A stretch of DNA of 7,072 nucleotides from Mycobacterium sp. (lineage in GTDB: Bacteria; Actinomycetota; Actinomycetes; Mycobacteriales; Mycobacteriaceae): contig VERS01000104.1 in NCBI GenBank assembly GCA_018882545.1, positions 1 to 7,072 on the forward strand, given 5' to 3'. Of this stretch, positions 4,923-7,072 are shown piece by piece (position 1 is the first letter of the stretch; each line of letters begins with the position of its first letter). Made by a program: the position numbers and the translations under genes. The notes beneath the pieces are model-generated. The model had not been told where the DNA came from. It saw only the letters and a program-made list of their open reading frames with translations, and made no database searches.

Positions 4923-7072
4923 GCCGCGTTCTCCCCCGTTGCCGGCCTGTCACCCATTCGGGAGCGTCGGCGTGGGACCAGCCACGGCGCAATGGGATTG
5001 CCCTGCCACCGGGTCGACGGCGGCACTTCGTCCCCGCGCATCACCAACGATGCCGGTCCGACGGTGGCCCCCGCGCCGATCCGGGAGGCCGGCAGCGCGA
5101 CGCAGTGCGGACCCAGGGTCGCGCCGTCCTCGAGCACGACGGTGTCCATCCGCATGATGCGGTCGTGGAAGAGGTGGGTCTGCACCACACAGCCGCGGTT
5201 GACGGTGCTGGCATCACCGAGGGTGACCAGGTCGGCCTCGGGCAGCCAGTAGGTCTCGCACCACACCCCGCGCCCGATTCGGGCGCCCAGCGCCCGAAGC
5301 CACAGGTTCATCACCGGTGTTCCGCTTGCGGCCCGCGCAAACCACGGCGCGGCCACCGTCTCGACGAAGGTGTCCGCCACTTCGTTACGCCACACGAAGG
5401 GCGACCACAGAGGTTTCTCGACGGCTTTGATCCGGCCCACCACCAGCCATTTGGCAGCGACCGCGATCACACCGGCGACCGCTCCGGCAAGAAGAATCAC
5501 CGCGCCGCAGGCCAGCGCCGCCGGACCGTACCCGAACCGCAGGACGATCGCCTGCAGCGCCGCCAGGGTGGCCACCCCGATGCCGAACGTCGCGATCAGC
5601 GGAACCAACCGGCAGGTCTCCACGGCGCCGCGGGCCATTCTCAGCCGCAGCGGGGGCTCGTAGGTCAGGGCCAGATCGGCGGTCTGGGCTTGCCGGCGCA
5701 GCCGGATCGGCGGACTGCCCAGCCAGGAGGAGCCCGTCTTGGCTTTGGGCGGGGTGGCCGACAGCACGGCCACCAGGCCGTCGTCGGGCACCTTCCGGCC
5801 CGGCTGGGTGATGCCCGAATTGCCCAGGAAGGCCCGTTTGCCCACGGTGGTCGTCGCGACGTGAATCCAGCCGCCGCCCAGTTCGTAGGAGGCCACCATG
5901 GTGTCGTCGGCCAGGAAGGCGCCGTCCTCGACGATGGTGAACTTCGGTGTCACCAGCGCCGTCGAGATCTCGGTGTTGCGGCCCACCCGGGCGCCCAGGA
6001 TGCGCAGCCACAGCGGGGTGAGCAGCCCGGCGTAGAGCGGGAACAGGTAGTTGCGCGCGGCGTCCATCAACCGCTCGGTACACCACAACTGCCAGCCGAC
6101 CCGGCTGCGCACCGGGTGGTAGCCCTCCCGCAGGCCGATCGCCAGCATCCGGACCGCACACACCGTCACCACGGCGTAGCAGGCGGCGGCCACCAGGGCC
6201 GCGACGGCAATCCAGGGGGCCGCCGCGCGGACCGCGTCGGCCAGGGATGCGGTGTCCCGCGCCGCCCACACCAGCACCGCCAGCCCGGCACCCAGTGACA
6301 GCAGGGGCAGCGCGCCGAGCAGGATCGAGGACACCGCGTAGACGCCAACCCAGTGGGCGGCCCGGGGCGGTCGGTGATCCGGCCACGGGTGGCGGGCCTT
6401 CCCGGACTTCACCGCCGGTGAGCCTTTCCAGTACTGGCCGTCCTTGACCTTGCCCACCACCGCCGATCCCGGAGCGACGTCGGCGTCCTTGCCGACCACC
6501 GCGCCCGGCAGCAGTGTGGTCCGGGAACCGATCGTGGCGTCGTTGCCGATGGTGATGGTCCCGACGTGGAAAAGATCGCCGTCGATCCAGTGGCCGGTCA
6601 GGTCGACCTCGGGCTCGACCGAACTCCGGTGCCCCAGGGTGAGCATCCCGGTGACCGGCGGTGCGGAGTGCAGGTCGACTCCTTTGCCGACCGAGTTGCC
6701 CAGTGCGCGGGCGTAATACACCAGCCACGGCGCACCGGCGAGGTTCTCGGCGCCGCTGGCTTCAGCGAGCCGCTCGGCCAGCCACACCCGCAGATGCTGC
6801 CATCCACCGCGACGGTAGGTTCCCGGCTTGAACCCGACCAGCAGCAGGCGGGCGCCGGTGACCGCCAGCGCCATGCGGCCCAGTGGGGTGATGAACACGA
6901 CGAAGGCGAGCGCCACCACCCACCAGTCGAGTCGCACCACCCACGGCAGCGGATACGGCTGGGTGGCCGCGATGTTGTTGATCAACGCCAGCCACGTCAG
7001 CCACTGCAGTCCGGTCAGCGTGGCCAGGGGCAGTGTCAACGCGACCTGCGCCGCCTGGGCGCCGGCCGGGAC
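4919..7072 (-). CDS. Pls/PosA-type NRPS, C-terminal membrane half (partial, 5' end outside window)
   Basis: The visible 717 codons run open to the right edge. The TTG at 7039 (residue 1 in this numbering) is not a convincing start: eleven more codons upstream stay in frame and the first hydrophobic segment is already under way. Six membrane helices occur as three pairs: about 1-22 and 39-68, 229-260 and 272-300, 476-500 and 506-535. Each pair is followed by a soluble module of about 97-100 residues with hexapeptide (left-handed beta-helix) repeats. The modules open with L-G-x-x-[VI]-G-[KR] (113, 348, 584) and close with W-x-G-[SN]-P (204, 439, 678). This helix-pair/module order repeated three times matches the C-terminal region of epsilon-poly-lysine synthetase (Pls) and PosA-like NRPSs, where it follows one adenylation and one carrier domain and joins amino acids by isopeptide bonds. 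Those proteins are about 1,300 aa, so roughly 600 aa should lie off the window. Alternative: a stand-alone membrane acetyltransferase-like protein, less likely given the triplication. The substrate amino acid cannot be read here. Confidence 0.85.
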   Translation of the reverse strand, partial: VPAGAQAAQVALTLPLATLTGLQWLTWLALINNIAATQPYPLPWVVRLDWWVVALAFVVFITPLGRMALAVTGARLLLVGFKPGTYRRGGWQHLRVWLAERLAEASGAENLAGAPWLVYYARALGNSVGKGVDLHSAPPVTGMLTLGHRSSVEPEVDLTGHWIDGDLFHVGTITIGNDATIGSRTTLLPGAVVGKDADVAPGSAVVGKVKDGQYWKGSPAVKSGKARHPWPDHRPPRAAHWVGVYAVSSILLGALPLLSLGAGLAVLVWAARDTASLADAVRAAAPWIAVAALVAAACYAVVTVCAVRMLAIGLREGYHPVRSRVGWQLWCTERLMDAARNYLFPLYAGLLTPLWLRILGARVGRNTEISTALVTPKFTIVEDGAFLADDTMVASYELGGGWIHVATTTVGKRAFLGNSGITQPGRKVPDDGLVAVLSATPPKAKTGSSWLGSPPIRLRRQAQTADLALTYEPPLRLRMARGAVETCRLVPLIATFGIGVATLAALQAIVLRFGYGPAALACGAVILLAGAVAGVIAVAAKWLVVGRIKAVEKPLWSPFVWRNEVADTFVETVAAPWFARAASGTPVMNLWLRALGARIGRGVWCETYWLPEADLVTLGDASTVNRGCVVQTHLFHDRIMRMDTVVLEDGATLGPHCVALPASRIGAGATVGPASLVMRGDEVPPSTRWQGNPIAPWLVPRRRSRMGDRPATGENAA
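4931..4937 (-). promoter_or_regulatory. Ribosome-binding site of the M1 peptidase
   Basis: The minus strand reads GGGGGAG, eight bases before the GTG at 4922. It is the clearest Shine-Dalgarno in the window and decides the start of the peptidase. It lies inside the last codons of the synthetase gene. Confidence 0.65.

Noticed and set aside
3705..5252. 515-codon open frame on the plus strand opposite the peptidase
   Set aside because: Antisense to an M1 gene with a full catalytic site; composition is Gly/Arg/Gln/Val-rich and without motifs.
4907..6298. 463-codon open frame on the plus strand opposite the synthetase
   Set aside because: Rich in Arg, Gly, Gln, His and Pro, antisense to a gene with clear membrane helices and hexapeptide modules.
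5385..6728. 447-codon open frame on the minus strand inside the synthetase gene
   Set aside because: Frame-shifted shadow of the synthetase; Arg/Gly/Pro-rich with no recognisable domain.
7037..7039. TTG as the start of the 706-residue protein
   Set aside because: The frame stays open to the window edge, there is no Shine-Dalgarno in the visible upstream bases, and the family has adenylation and carrier domains upstream; the TTG is most likely an internal leucine codon.
4919..7072. Stand-alone serine-acetyltransferase or sugar-acetyltransferase reading of the hexapeptide repeats
   Set aside because: Three modules separated by three membrane-helix pairs do not fit soluble single-domain acetyltransferases; the Pls/PosA C-terminal layout explains them better.
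1..7072. Mobile elements, CRISPR arrays, tRNA or rRNA genes, riboswitches, operon promoter
   Set aside because: No transposase, integrase, spaced repeats or RNA-gene signatures were seen, and the operon's promoter must lie beyond the right edge, upstream of the partial synthetase gene.

Overview
The window is high-GC DNA that is almost wholly coding, with pervasive G/C third positions, GTG starts and 4-base gene overlaps. This points to an actinobacterium; the style of the proteins suggests the Mycobacteriales (Mycobacterium/Mycolicibacterium-like), but nothing here fixes the species. I see no RNA gene, insertion sequence, CRISPR array or phage gene. No non-coding stretch exceeds about 30 bases.

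Layout: one small unrecognised gene (about 11-508, + strand) converges tail-to-tail on a four-gene operon that fills the rest of the window on the minus strand. Read in transcription order from the right edge, the operon is: (1) the 3' part of a large gene (4919 to beyond 7072) whose product has three hexapeptide-repeat (left-handed beta-helix) modules separated by three pairs of membrane helices. This is the architecture of the C-terminal half of Pls/PosA-type single-module NRPSs, which make isopeptide-linked homopolymers or short oligomers such as epsilon-poly-lysine. (2) An M1-family zinc aminopeptidase (3594-4922). (3) A polytopic MOP-superfamily, Wzx-like flippase (2344-3597). (4) A polytopic membrane protein with GT-C-like features and a soluble C-terminal domain (505-2316/2322). 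Genes 1/2 and 2/3 each overlap by the same GTGA tetranucleotide, and genes 3/4 are about 21-27 bases apart, so the four are very probably co-transcribed and translationally coupled.

How they may work together (inference): the membrane-embedded synthetase makes an amino-acid polymer or oligomer, the cytosolic aminopeptidase trims or degrades it, and the flippase and GT-C-like protein handle export or attachment of a lipid- or sugar-linked partner at the cell surface. A Pls-like enzyme in one operon with a Wzx-type flippase and a GT-C-like protein is the most interesting feature here. It could be a poorly described cell-envelope conjugate pathway. The adenylation domain, which would reveal the amino acid used, lies outside the window.
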